The notes under the pieces are model-generated. The model worked only from the letters and a program-made list of their open reading frames with translations. It made no database searches and was not told the DNA's origin. Positions 9,484 through 17,371 of a stretch of DNA of 64,000 bases are shown piece by piece (within the stretch, counting starts at the first letter, position 1; each line of letters starts with the position of its first letter). The stretch lies in the NCBI RefSeq assembly GCF_000238275.3, contig NZ_AHCF03000004.1, positions 434,001 through 498,000 of the forward strand, written 5' to 3'. The translations under genes and the position numbers were made by a program. This stretch comes from Pseudoalteromonas undina. Its GTDB lineage: Bacteria > Pseudomonadota > Gammaproteobacteria > Enterobacterales > Alteromonadaceae.

Positions 9484-9917
9484 CTAATATTGTGATAATA
9501 ATTGTTTTAGGCCATCCATTTTTTGACGAACAGCAATACCATAACTTTGGTCGTCACCCCAAATATCAGCTAATTGTTCTAACGATTCTATATCGGGCTG
9601 ACGAAACAGGAAGCCAGCTCTTTCTGCCGCCGCATCATTACCTAATAATTTAAGTGCATCAACAACTAAGTTCATAGCCGAGTCAAAGGTTTCTCGATTC
9701 AGAGCATCTACTTTATGATGTATTAACTTGTAGGCGTGACGTCTATCTTTAGCACGAACTGCAAGTTTTAGGTTTGGATAATGTCGATTTGCCAGTTCAA
9801 CAATTTCAAACGTTTTGTCCGCATCATCAATCGCAATAACAAGCAACTGTGCTTCAGACGCTCCAGCCGGCTCGGTTGAGTTCTAAACCGACAAGAAACA
9901 GCATCATCATCTAACAT
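9484..9917 (-). pseudogene. Remnant of a KefB/KefC-type K+/H+ antiporter (C-terminal RCK end only)
   Basis: The reading frame from about 9880 down to 9484 encodes the C-terminal tail of glutathione-gated potassium efflux proteins: QLLVIAIDDADKTFEIVELA, then AVRAKDRRHAYKL, and the acidic end ADIWGDDQSYGIAVRQ. The transporter domain and most of the nucleotide-binding domain (about 450 residues in intact proteins) are absent. Going upstream, the frame of homology (GASEAQLLVIAI) meets a TAG. A neighbouring frame reads GLELNRAG, which resembles the preceding KefB/C segment, so a frameshift adds to the truncation. A start at 9917 with AAGGAAA upstream opens a different frame, as if an unrelated 5' end had been joined. 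It is best called a decaying fragment; a residual product of 120 residues starting at a TTG is possible but unlikely to function. Confidence 0.75.
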
Positions 9918-9941
9918 AGAGGTTTCCTTCTGCTTAACAAG

Positions 9942-10847
9942 TTATTCCTCTTCAAATGATTGATAATAATCAGCAATAAAGTCGACCAATGCGCGTACGG
10001 CAGGTAATAAACCTCTTCGAGAAGGATAAACAAGGTGAATTATATCTCGTTTAGGCTGCCAGCTAGGCAACAAATGAACGAGCGAACCTTCTTTTAATTC
10101 ATTTGTAACCATTAATGACGGTAGTTGCACAATACCAACACTTTTCAATGCGGCTTTTCGTAAAGCAATCATGTCTGTTGTTACATATCGTGGCGTATGA
10201 GGAATGATGGCTTCCTCATTATTTGGCCCATAGAGGGTCCAATTATAATGATTCTGTGGTTGGCCTAACCCCAGACTCGGCCAAGTAGATAGGTCTTGAG
10301 GGTTTCTCGGCATACCATGCTTATTAACAAGTTCAGGGCTTGCCACTAAACATATACCTCGCTCAGATAATACTTTTAAAATAAGCTCACTATTTTCTAG
10401 TGGTGCTGGTCTAACACGAATTGCGACATCGACACCTTCTGCTATAAGGTCAACACGACGATTGGTGGCTTCAAGCTGAATAGCAACTTTAGGGTATTTT
10501 TCCATAAAATCCGCTAGAACCTGACCGATATGCACATGTAATAAAGCTATCGGGCACGATAATTTTATTGTTCCACAAGGCTCTACATGAGTGACTTCTA
10601 TCGAGTCTTTCGCTGCATCAGCTTCTACCAACATTGCTTTGCAATGTGATAAAAAAGTCATGCCTATTTCGGTTACCTTAAATTGCCGAGTAGAACGATA
10701 TATCAGTGTAACACCTAATTTTTCTTCCAATGAAGCTATGCGACGACTGAGTTTTGATTTCGGAATACCTAATGCTCGGCCAGCAGGAGCAAAACCTCCA
10801 TGTTCAACAGTTTTCACAAAATAATAGAAATCATTAAGATCGTACAT
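9942..10847 (-). CDS. LysR-family transcriptional regulator
   Basis: A 301-residue LysR regulator. The N-terminal winged helix-turn-helix spans about residues 1-60 (NDFYYFVKTVEHGGFAPAGR, then KSKLSRRIASLEEKLGVTL), followed by a typical effector-binding domain of about 200 residues. The sequence type (FAPAGRALGIPKSKLSRR) is that found beside pirin/YcaC operons. It is divergently placed 113 nt from the pirin operon, the usual arrangement for a LysR regulator and its target, and the shared spacer holds a T-N11-A palindrome. The inducer is unknown; quinone, electrophile or aromatic stress is a reasonable inference from the target genes. Confidence 0.93.
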   Translation of the reverse strand: MYDLNDFYYFVKTVEHGGFAPAGRALGIPKSKLSRRIASLEEKLGVTLIYRSTRQFKVTEIGMTFLSHCKAMLVEADAAKDSIEVTHVEPCGTIKLSCPIALLHVHIGQVLADFMEKYPKVAIQLEATNRRVDLIAEGVDVAIRVRPAPLENSELILKVLSERGICLVASPELVNKHGMPRNPQDLSTWPSLGLGQPQNHYNWTLYGPNNEEAIIPHTPRYVTTDMIALRKAALKSVGIVQLPSLMVTNELKEGSLVHLLPSWQPKRDIIHLVYPSRRGLLPAVRALVDFIADYYQSFEEE

Positions 10848-10860
10848 ATGGCTTCAATCA

Positions 10861-10880
10861 TCGTTCCATAAATAGAACTA
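10861..10880. promoter_or_regulatory. Candidate LysR operator
   Basis: GTTCCATAAATAGAAC at 10863-10878 is an interrupted palindrome (GTTC / GAAC) with the T-N11-A spacing of LysR boxes, 14 nt upstream of the lysR start and about 80 nt before the pirin gene. Confidence 0.5.
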
Positions 10881-10960
10881 TCATACCCATTTTTTATATC
10901 TACACAAGAATTAGATCATCAACTACTCTAATAATCATATTTAATTTTCAGAGCCAAAAG

Positions 10961-11827
10961 ATGAAAAAAATTCACAGCATTTTCTCAGCTCCACACCCGC
11001 ACTGGGTCGGGGATGGTTTCCCAGCAAAAACCTTGTTTTCATATCAAGGGCAAGGCAAATCAGTCAGTCCTTTTCTATTACTTGATTATGCTGGACCAAT
11101 GAAATTCTCGCCATCAGAGCATTTACGTGGTGTTGGCGAACATCCGCATCGTGGCTTTGAAACTGTCACCCTCGTATATCAAGGTGAAGTTGCACATAAA
11201 GATTCAACGGGGCAGCAAGGTGTGATTGGGCCCGGTGATGTTCAATGGATGACAGCCGCTAGCGGTATCTTGCATGAAGAGTTTCATTCTCATGCTTTTG
11301 CTGAAAAAGGGGGCATGCTGGAAATGATGCAACTATGGGTCAACCTTCCCAAGCGAGACAAGATGGCGGCACCTAAATATCAAGAGATTACTTCAGCCCA
11401 AATACCATCGCTAACATTACCGGATAACAGAGGTTATCTACGTATTATCGCGGGAGAGCTGGCAGGAACTAAGGGGCCTACATCTACTTACACTCCTATT
11501 TTAGTTGTCGATGGTGATATTAAAGCATCAGGTCGCTATCAGTTACCAATACAAGATGGTTGGTCAGTAATGGTTATCGCGCGTCAAGGCCAGTTAAAAG
11601 TGAATCAACAATTGGTATCTAAAGACCAAACAGTCATTTTATCTCAGTCTGGTGAAGGATTAGCAATAGAAGCCCTTGACGATAGCAAACTGCTTATTCT
11701 CGCAGGCGAGCCTATCGATGAACCGATTGTGGGCTATGGTCCTTTTGTAATGACCAGTCAGACAGAGATAAACCAAGCAATCACCGATTTCCAATCGGGG
11801 AAATTCGGTAACTTAGAGCGCATTTAG
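10961..11827 (+). CDS. Pirin family protein (first of two)
   Basis: A 288-residue bicupin pirin. The N-terminal cupin carries the four metal ligands of the family: His61 and His63 in GEHPHRGFETVT, and His105 and Glu107 in SGILHEEFHS. The second cupin lacks ligands, as usual. Bacterial pirins bind Fe2+ and some act as quercetin 2,3-dioxygenases. It opens a co-oriented set of pirin, ycaC, flavin reductase and pirin, divergent from lysR. A start ATG preceded by GAGCCAAAAG fits. The physiological substrate is unknown; the grouping with an NAD(P)H:quinone/FMN reductase suggests handling of quinone-like or aromatic compounds. Confidence 0.92.
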   Translation: MKKIHSIFSAPHPHWVGDGFPAKTLFSYQGQGKSVSPFLLLDYAGPMKFSPSEHLRGVGEHPHRGFETVTLVYQGEVAHKDSTGQQGVIGPGDVQWMTAASGILHEEFHSHAFAEKGGMLEMMQLWVNLPKRDKMAAPKYQEITSAQIPSLTLPDNRGYLRIIAGELAGTKGPTSTYTPILVVDGDIKASGRYQLPIQDGWSVMVIARQGQLKVNQQLVSKDQTVILSQSGEGLAIEALDDSKLLILAGEPIDEPIVGYGPFVMTSQTEINQAITDFQSGKFGNLERI

Positions 11828-11883
11828 AAGTTCTCTAAATGCAACACTGTGCAATGTGCACTTAACATGTAGGAGAAAGAAAA

Positions 11884-12510
11884 ATGACTAAACCTTATGT
11901 TCGTTTAGATAAAAATGATGCAGCAGTTCTCTTGGTCGATCATCAAACAGGTTTGTTATCTTTAGTGAGAGATATAGATCCTGATAAATTTAAAAATAAC
12001 GTTTTAGCCCTTGCAGATTGTGCTAAATACTTTGAACTACCAACAATATTAACGACAAGTTTTGAACAAGGGCCAAATGGACCATTAGTGCCGGAGCTGA
12101 AAGAAATGTTTCCTGACTCGCCTTATATAGCTCGTCCGGGTCAAATAAACGCATGGGATAATGATGACTTTGTTGCAGCGATTAAAGCGACAGGTAAAAA
12201 ACAACTCATTGTTGCGGGTGTGGTAACAGAAGTGTGTGTCGCATTTCCAGTACTTTCTGCACTTGAAGAAGGTTTTGACGTATTCGTCGTTACCGATGCT
12301 TCAGGTACGTTTAATGCAATGACCAGAGATGCCGCTTGGGACCGTATGTCGTCAGCTGGTGCACAATTGATGACATGGTTTGGCTTGGCCTGTGAGCTTC
12401 ACCGTGATTGGCGCAATGATGTCGAAGGACTTGGCAACTTATTCTCAAATCATATCCCTGATTACCGAAATTTAATCAATAGCTACATTACTTTCCAACC
12501 GGAACAATAA
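11884..12510 (+). CDS. ycaC: YcaC family hydrolase
   Basis: A 208-residue protein with the exact length and very high likeness to E. coli YcaC, an octameric isochorismatase-fold hydrolase of unknown substrate. Recognisable stretches are the start (MTKPYVRLDKNDAAVLLVDH), ILTTSFEQGPNGPLVPELK, YIARPGQINAWDN, GVVTEVCVAFP and the C-terminal FSNHIPDYRNL. Asp19 and Cys118 are in place; position 84, where other members of the fold use Lys, is Arg. AGGAG lies 7 nt upstream of the ATG. It is the second gene of the pirin operon; a hairpin after its stop may lower expression of the two genes that follow. Confidence 0.95.
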   Translation: MTKPYVRLDKNDAAVLLVDHQTGLLSLVRDIDPDKFKNNVLALADCAKYFELPTILTTSFEQGPNGPLVPELKEMFPDSPYIARPGQINAWDNDDFVAAIKATGKKQLIVAGVVTEVCVAFPVLSALEEGFDVFVVTDASGTFNAMTRDAAWDRMSSAGAQLMTWFGLACELHRDWRNDVEGLGNLFSNHIPDYRNLINSYITFQPEQ

Positions 12511-12518
12511 ACTTTATC

Positions 12519-12542
12519 AGGCGTGCCTTTGCACGCCTTTTC
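12519..12542 (+). terminator. Intra-operon terminator or attenuator
   Basis: AGGCGTGC / GCACGCCT forms a perfect 8-bp GC-rich stem with loop CTTT and a TTTTC tail, in the 52-nt gap between ycaC and the FMN reductase. Partial read-through would make the distal genes less expressed, or the distal pair may have its own promoter. Confidence 0.7.
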
Positions 12543-12562
12543 TTATCTACGGAGAAAATAAA

Positions 12563-13120
12563 ATGTCTACCGATACTCACATAGTCGCTTTTTCAGGAAG
12601 TTTACGTACATCTTCTTATAATACGGCCGCTATTAAGGCGGCATCTCACCTGTTGCCTGAAAATTGCTCATTGGAAATCTTAGATATCAGTAACCTTCCT
12701 CTCTACAATCAAGAGCAAGATGGTGCTAATGCCCCACAAGAAGTCATAGCGCTAGCTCAAAAAGTTACTAATGCAGACGCTATACTTTTTGCTACACCAG
12801 AATATAACTACTCAGTTCCGGGTGTTTTAAAAAATGCTATCGATTGGCTTTCTAGGCAACAACCACAACCTTTTGCTGGCAAACCCGCAGCAATGATGAG
12901 TGCTAGTATGAGTATATTAGGTGGTGCCAGAGCGCAATACCATTTAAGACAAATTATGATTTATTTGGACGTACACTTTGTAAATAAACCGGAAGTGATG
13001 ATTGCTGGTGCACACGAAAAGTTTAACGATAAAGGCGAATTAACTGACGAGTTAACGCGTGACTTCATAAAACAGCTGGTAGATTCCTTACTATCTTGGA
13101 GTCATAAATTAAAAAGCTAG
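12563..13120 (+). CDS. NAD(P)H-dependent FMN reductase (ChrR/quinone reductase type)
   Basis: A 185-residue flavodoxin-like reductase. The FMN-phosphate loop is GSLRTSSYNTAA at about residues 10-21; the family motifs TPEYNYSVPGVLKNAIDW at about 78-95 and the GGARAQYHLRQIM segment are all present. Members such as ChrR and YieF use NAD(P)H to reduce quinones, azo dyes or metals through bound FMN. GGAG precedes the ATG by 8 nt. The next pirin gene starts 9 nt after its stop, so the two are co-translated. In this context a two-electron quinone reductase working beside the pirins is likely, but the substrate is not shown by the sequence. Confidence 0.9.
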   Translation: MSTDTHIVAFSGSLRTSSYNTAAIKAASHLLPENCSLEILDISNLPLYNQEQDGANAPQEVIALAQKVTNADAILFATPEYNYSVPGVLKNAIDWLSRQQPQPFAGKPAAMMSASMSILGGARAQYHLRQIMIYLDVHFVNKPEVMIAGAHEKFNDKGELTDELTRDFIKQLVDSLLSWSHKLKS

Positions 13121-13129
13121 GAGAATAAG

Positions 13130-14053
13130 ATGAGTAACCAAAATCAAACAGCCGAAATTCCTTGCGATATAATGCTAGGTTGCGGTGCAGTTAAACAGTT
13201 AATACAACCAAAAGACAAAGATTTAGGTGGTTTTTGTGTAAGACGAACACTCCCCAATCAAGCACTTAAAAGTATTGGCCCTTTTATTTTCTTTGACCAT
13301 ATGGGGCCTGCCACCTTCCCAGCAGGTCAAGGTATAGATGTAAGGCCACATCCACATATAAATATTGCTACCGTCACCTACTTATTCGATGGCGAAATAC
13401 TACATAGAGATTCCATAGGGAGTAAACAGACAATACGCCCCAGTGATTTAAACTTGATGGTAACAGGCTCCGGCATGGTTCATTCTGAGCGAGAATCCCA
13501 AGATGTTAAGAATAGACCACATTCAGTGCATGGTTTGCAACTTTGGTTAGCGCTACCTGAAAAAGATGAAGAAACCCAGCCCGCTTTTTATCATTATCAG
13601 GCAAGCGATTTGCCAACGATTGAGGTCAATGGCGTTGCCATTAGGGTCATGATAGGCGAAGCCTACGGACTTATTTCTCCGGTTAAAACTTTTAGTCCTA
13701 CACTTTATATTGAAGCGCAATTAAAAGCAGGACAGTCACTTGAACTACCAAATGTAAATGAACGAGGTGTCTACGTTGTTTCTGGTGAAGTTAACTTAAG
13801 AGATACAAGCGTACCAGAACATACTATGGTGGTATTAGAGTCAGCTGAGCATGTCACTATTGAAGCGAAAAAAGACACACAGATAGCCCTAATTGGTGGT
13901 GATAACTTGGGTAAACGTTATATAGACTGGAACTTTGTATCGAGTAAGAAAGACAGAGTTGAACTTGCTAAACAGCAATGGATTAACAGAGAGTTCCCTT
14001 TAATAGAGGGAGATTCTGATGAATTTATTCCTTACCCAGCCCTTGCTAAATAA
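13130..14053 (+). CDS. Pirin family protein (second of two)
   Basis: A 307-residue pirin only distantly related to the one at the head of the operon. Metal ligands are visible as H-x-H in RPHPHINIATVTYL and H-x-E in GSGMVHSERES. It belongs to the pirin branch with a longer N-terminus (GCGAVKQLIQPKDKDLGGF). The ATG is preceded by AGGAG at 7 nt. Having two divergent pirins at both ends of one small operon suggests different substrates or a hetero-complex. A GC-rich terminator follows. Confidence 0.9.
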   Translation: MSNQNQTAEIPCDIMLGCGAVKQLIQPKDKDLGGFCVRRTLPNQALKSIGPFIFFDHMGPATFPAGQGIDVRPHPHINIATVTYLFDGEILHRDSIGSKQTIRPSDLNLMVTGSGMVHSERESQDVKNRPHSVHGLQLWLALPEKDEETQPAFYHYQASDLPTIEVNGVAIRVMIGEAYGLISPVKTFSPTLYIEAQLKAGQSLELPNVNERGVYVVSGEVNLRDTSVPEHTMVVLESAEHVTIEAKKDTQIALIGGDNLGKRYIDWNFVSSKKDRVELAKQQWINREFPLIEGDSDEFIPYPALAK

Positions 14054-14088
14054 CCGGAATAAATCCGCTTTAAAAATTCAATTAAAAT

Positions 14089-14120
14089 GCCGGAAATATT
14101 CCGGCTACCTTATTGTTTTT
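14089..14120 (+). terminator. Rho-independent terminator of the pirin operon
   Basis: GCCGGAA / TTCCGGC, 7-bp stem with 3-nt loop, followed by TACCTTATTGTTTTT, 36 nt after the last pirin stop. Confidence 0.75.
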
Positions 14121-14229
14121 ATATTTTTCAACAGGTTGATTCTTTTTTGTTAATGATCATTTCTGTGTCCGCTTCACGCCCTGAGGCATTCGCCTAAACA
14201 CGTTTTGGGGCAGAAAGAGTCAGTACAAC

Positions 14230-14267
14230 AGTCCGCTTCACAATTGCGAAGTTCGACAGTGTGGACT
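14230..14267 (+). repeat. GTCCGC-type hairpin repeat
   Basis: AGTCC ... GGACT ends with GCTTC / GAAG inside. It shares the AGTCCGCTT start with the units at 15147 and 15798. Confidence 0.5.
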
Positions 14268-14422
14268 TCCCAGCTTTCGCTAGACACCGTCTTATAATCT
14301 TAAAGTACAAAACGGGAGTAAACTTCCGTTTCTAGTGCTTCAAAGGTAGTTATCGAAATATATTCTGTTTTTGAAAGCGTTAACCTAGATAGCTATATGA
14401 GCAACTTTTCGCTGGCTTATTT

Positions 14423-14465
14423 GAGCGAGAAGCTGACGGTCGATAAACTCGTTTCTGGACAGAAA
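14423..14465 (+). repeat. Intergenic repeat, copy C (matches 9329-9372)
   Basis: Begins GAGCGAGAAGCTGACGGTCG and ends TTTCTGGACAGAAA. It runs directly into the palindrome at 14461. Confidence 0.75.
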
Positions 14466-14496
14466 CGGTTTAGGTTTATAAATCTAAACCGTTTCT
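14461..14496. repeat. 36-nt palindrome
   Basis: AGAAACGGTTTAG and CTAAACCGTTTCT form a perfect 13-bp inverted repeat around GTTTATAAAT, itself nearly palindromic. No gene ends here, so it is not an ordinary terminator. Confidence 0.75.
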
Positions 14497-14581
14497 ACCA
14501 GATTAGAAAAAGTATCTTGGAACTATAAACGCTTGTATTTGGTTTACCTTTCAAGTTCGATAGCATGGAGGCAATATTGGT

Positions 14582-14809
14582 TTACGATACTCTAACTTCC
14601 TGTGACAATACCTCACCAGTATCATTTAGAATATCAGACAGAACTTCTACATTAGCTTCAGTTTCACACTCAGGGCAGTTAACCGAACCAGTTTCTAGAT
14701 ATTGAGTGGTATGGTTACCAGAACTTTCAGATTGGCTCTCAAAATCATCAGTATTAACTGAGAAAGCCGCACCACAATCTTCATTTGGACAATCAATGGA
14801 AATCGTCAT
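14582..14809 (-). CDS. Small zinc-ribbon-like protein
   Basis: A 75-residue acidic protein with two cysteine pairs, CPNEDC near the N-terminus and CPEC at about residue 47, spaced like a zinc ribbon. The ATG at 14809 has AAGGAG 7 nt upstream, which is better than the in-frame TTG six bases earlier. No family is recognised beyond the zinc-binding look. It lies alone between repeat-rich spacers at the left end of the accessory island. Possible roles include a nucleic-acid- or protein-binding adaptor; nothing here decides. Confidence 0.65.
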   Translation of the reverse strand: MTISIDCPNEDCGAAFSVNTDDFESQSESSGNHTTQYLETGSVNCPECETEANVEVLSDILNDTGEVLSQEVRVS

Positions 14810-15406
14810 TATCAAACTCCTTGTTACATTGAAAAAAGGACATATACACAGTTTGTACGCAAATTTAATATATGGGCTGTTTTCTTATTTTCAAGCCGTT
14901 ACTCCATAGAACCCTTGTTAGACATAAATCATAGTCTTACATTCTGCCATAATGTAGTAATCTTTTTCCTTTTGGTTCAATTAACTAGTTAGGCCATGTG
15001 AAGGGGGGGGCAAAATGCCACCTAATAGCAAGAATGATGATTTATCAACTCGCTCGGATAACTTTGAGTAGGGCAAAGTCAGCTTAACAAGCTATGAGTA
15101 AGTAATAGGCTTAACGCGACAAGGGGCATAAACGAGTTAGTACCATAGTCCGCTTTTGGCATTAAGACGAACTTCGGCTAAGAGCGATAACCGGACACTG
15201 AAAAAGTTAAATTTATTTCTGTGTTTTGAGTAGAAATCTAATTTTGTCCAATAACATTATTAAACGCCGTTTTGGGGCAAAATAACATGCTTAATTTCTA
15301 GCTCTTTTAATTACTTGTTTATAAAGGTAATTATTGGTGAAATTATCATGGTATGTAATATACGCTGTTTTGTTGTTTTATAAGCTGTTAGCTTACAAGG
15401 AATATT
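14810..15406. other. Long intergenic stretch with a repeat and a G8 tract
   Basis: Nearly 600 nt without a gene above 20 codons. A run of eight G at 15003-15010 sits just before a tiny frame (ATG at 15015, 18 codons, MPPNSKNDDLSTRSDNFE), which I regard as a gene relic rather than a gene. The hairpin repeat at 15147-15199 follows. The last 40 nt is the leader of the next gene. Confidence 0.5.
15147..15199 (+). repeat. GTCCGC-type hairpin repeat, full unit
   Basis: Starts AGTCCGCTTTTGGC and ends GGCTAAGAGCG plus CGGACACT. The ends pair (GTCCG/CGGAC; CGCTTTTGGC with GCTAAGAGCG, allowing two mismatches), so the whole unit folds into one long hairpin. Confidence 0.75.
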
Positions 15407-15736
15407 ATGAGTACTTTAGATCATTTAACTAATTGGGACATTGAGTTGGTTAAGAAAGTAGTTGATCACTTAAATGAATTCGGAATTGTATCGGATGAAG
15501 ATGGTTATGATTTTCCATCTACATGGATTGAAAGGTGGTCAGATGCGTGTACAGACTATTTAAAAATACATGGTTATAAAGGTGGACCCTTATCTGATAT
15601 TGGTGAATTCTTTAGTGGGTATGGTGCAGTATATGGTTTATATAATACAACTGGAATTAGTTATAAGTCTGCAGGTGAATACATCACCAAATTAGCAACT
15701 AGCAACATGCAACATGCAAGTCAATCGGACGACTAA
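15407..15736 (+). CDS. Hypothetical protein in accessory island
   Basis: A 109-residue acidic soluble protein; no signal peptide, membrane helix or cysteine-based motif. AAGGAATATT precedes the ATG, a good ribosome binding site. The N-terminal half looks helical, and a Gly/Tyr-rich stretch (FFSGYGAVYGLYNTTGISY) lies in the middle. I do not recognise the family. It is flanked on both sides by GTCCGC-type hairpin repeats, like a unit inserted by transfer. Confidence 0.6.
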   Translation: MSTLDHLTNWDIELVKKVVDHLNEFGIVSDEDGYDFPSTWIERWSDACTDYLKIHGYKGGPLSDIGEFFSGYGAVYGLYNTTGISYKSAGEYITKLATSNMQHASQSDD

Positions 15737-15797
15737 CACTGTTGCCTTATTTGCTAAAAAACAGCGCAAGTACGCTGCAGTTCCTTGCGGCGTTATC

Positions 15798-15852
15798 ACT
15801 GTCCGCTCATGGCACTGAGCCCAACTTCGGCTAAGAGCGAATTGCAGACGGT
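15798..15852 (+). repeat. GTCCGC-type hairpin repeat, full unit
   Basis: Starts ACTGTCCGCTCATGGCACTG and contains ACTTCGGCTAAGAGCGA, then GCAGACGGT. Same layout as 15147-15199, including the shared core AACTTCGGCTAAGAGCGA. The arms differ but still pair, i.e. compensatory change. Confidence 0.75.
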
Positions 15853-15920
15853 CTAATCAGTTGTTTTCTACTAGCTTACAAGGTAGCTTGTAAAGCATTC
15901 ATAAAAAACATGGGCGCACT

Positions 15921-16727
15921 ATGAAAACTTGTTTTTTCATTTTTCTGTTTGTCTTTTCTATTAGTTGTCTCGCTGTTGTGAAAAGGCATGATATTCCCCC
16001 TGAGAATTATGTGTTGAAAGAAGCTCCTGACTTCTTAGTAGATATGCCCCATGAGGGACATGGCGCTTTAATCAACCCGAGTTGGGTTGTAACTGTCGCA
16101 CATACCATTTTTTATAATTATATTGGTAAAAGTTTAAGGATTGGATCAAATACATATCAAATTAAAAAAGTGTACATACATCCTGAATTTGAAAAGCCTA
16201 GCGAAATTTTGTTGAAAGGAAATTTAGCGCCTTTAATGAGCTTTTTTAAAGCAAGAAGTGATATTGCATTAATTAAATTATCTTCACCTGTGAACGATGT
16301 ATTACCGATTGCTCTTTACACAAATATAAAAGAACAAGGCAAAACAGTTACAGTTTTTGGTAAAGGTGCTACAGGTAATGGGCTTATTGGCGAAGAGTCT
16401 GATACTAAATCTTTGAAACAGCTGAATCACTTCCAAAATATTATTGAAAATGCAGAAACTAATTGGCTGACATTCAAGTTCGATAAGCCAACTAATGGAT
16501 TACCTCTAGAGGGGATGCACGGTTCAGGTGATAGTGGTGGAGCCTCTGTCATTTATCAAGGTGGTAAGCCCTTTCTTGTAGGGCTTTCAAGTTGGCAACT
16601 GGCGCATGGCGATATTTCTGACTTTAAGGGTGGGTTATATGGTACAACTGCATATCAAGTGAGAATCTCCAATTATAGTGATTGGATTAAGGATGTCATA
16701 GCTGACGAACTAAAAACGGTCAATTAA
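15921..16727 (+). CDS. Secreted trypsin-like serine protease
   Basis: A 268-residue chymotrypsin-fold (S1) protease. An N-terminal signal peptide (MKTCFFIFLFVFSISCLA) precedes the catalytic domain. The triad is His61 (VVTVAHTIF), Asp114 (RSDIALIKL) and Ser205 (GSGDSGGASV), all in family context. No classic disulphide pattern or C-terminal sorting tail is visible, so the enzyme is probably periplasmic or released. It sits between two repeat units in the accessory island, with no partner gene in an operon. The substrate is unknown. Confidence 0.9.
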   Translation: MKTCFFIFLFVFSISCLAVVKRHDIPPENYVLKEAPDFLVDMPHEGHGALINPSWVVTVAHTIFYNYIGKSLRIGSNTYQIKKVYIHPEFEKPSEILLKGNLAPLMSFFKARSDIALIKLSSPVNDVLPIALYTNIKEQGKTVTVFGKGATGNGLIGEESDTKSLKQLNHFQNIIENAETNWLTFKFDKPTNGLPLEGMHGSGDSGGASVIYQGGKPFLVGLSSWQLAHGDISDFKGGLYGTTAYQVRISNYSDWIKDVIADELKTVN

Positions 16728-16749
16728 CGCCTGTTTTGAAACTGTAATT

Positions 16750-16779
16750 AAGTTCGACTTAGAGCGAGAACCGGTCAGT
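16750..16779 (+). repeat. Island repeat, partial unit
   Basis: AAGTTCGACTTAGAGCGAGAACCGGTCAGT shares the CTTAGAGCGAGAA core of 9329-9372 and the right arm of the hairpin units. Confidence 0.5.
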
Positions 16780-16864
16780 TAAAAATTGTTAGATATGGAG
16801 TCAAGGTTTCCCTTTTGATAATCAAACCCGTTGTTACCACTTTATATTGTGATAAGGATTTTAA

Positions 16865-17074
16865 ATGAAACCATATTTATTAGCCATTTTGATTTTTGGC
16901 ATAACATCAATTTCTGTCGCTATTTATCTTGGATTAACTTACGAAAAGTCTACGTTTATGAACTCTTGTAAAAAAGAAATGGCTAAACAATTTACTGATA
17001 ATAAAGTTCAGGCTAATAAACAAGATATCAAATGGACATGTGAAACTATGTTTATCAATAATGGAAAACTTTAA
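16865..17074 (+). CDS. Small membrane-anchored hypothetical protein
   Basis: A 69-residue protein with one N-terminal hydrophobic helix (LLAILIFGITSISVAIYLGL) and a basic soluble tail holding two cysteines (NSCKK and WTCET) about 25 residues apart, possibly disulphide-bonded in the periplasm. AAGGATTTTAA precedes the ATG. The family is not recognised. It follows the protease by 137 nt, including a repeat fragment, so it is likely an independent gene. Confidence 0.55.
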   Translation: MKPYLLAILIFGITSISVAIYLGLTYEKSTFMNSCKKEMAKQFTDNKVQANKQDIKWTCETMFINNGKL

Positions 17075-17371
17075 CAAAAAGCTCTAGTAGCAAGGTAAAA
17101 CTCTGATAGTTCCTTATAGCACCAAGCTAAATTACCAAAGGGTGATAAATGGTCATTCAGGTGAGTCGTCATTGACTTAGTAATAATAAAAAGAAACTTT
17201 CCCCTTTTCCACATGTTTAAATAAGCGACAGTAGCATAATATTTATAGCTAGTAATAACTTACAGTATTTGCTATTAATATAAGTTCATAAAATAAGGAT
17301 ATTTTCACTCTAAAATAGGTAAATTGTCCTCAGATAAAACAGTTATATTTATTTTGTAGATTAGGTATTCA
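17075..17371. other. Intergenic, nothing recognised
   Basis: Almost 300 nt, AT-rich, stop codons in all frames. The part just before 17372 presumably holds the promoter of the AbiGi-like gene; no clear box is called. Confidence 0.4.

Larger units (their letters stand above)
14054..14581. other. Intergenic region rich in palindromes and repeats
   Basis: After the pirin terminator there is no credible gene for 460 nt. The stretch holds a GTCCGC hairpin (14230-14267), the second copy of the 44-nt repeat (14423-14465) and a large palindrome (14461-14496). It looks like a left border of the accessory island. Confidence 0.6.

Noticed and set aside
9390..9653. Plus-strand frame over the Kef remnant
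   Set aside because: Antisense to recognisable KefB/C coding sequence and without homology of its own.
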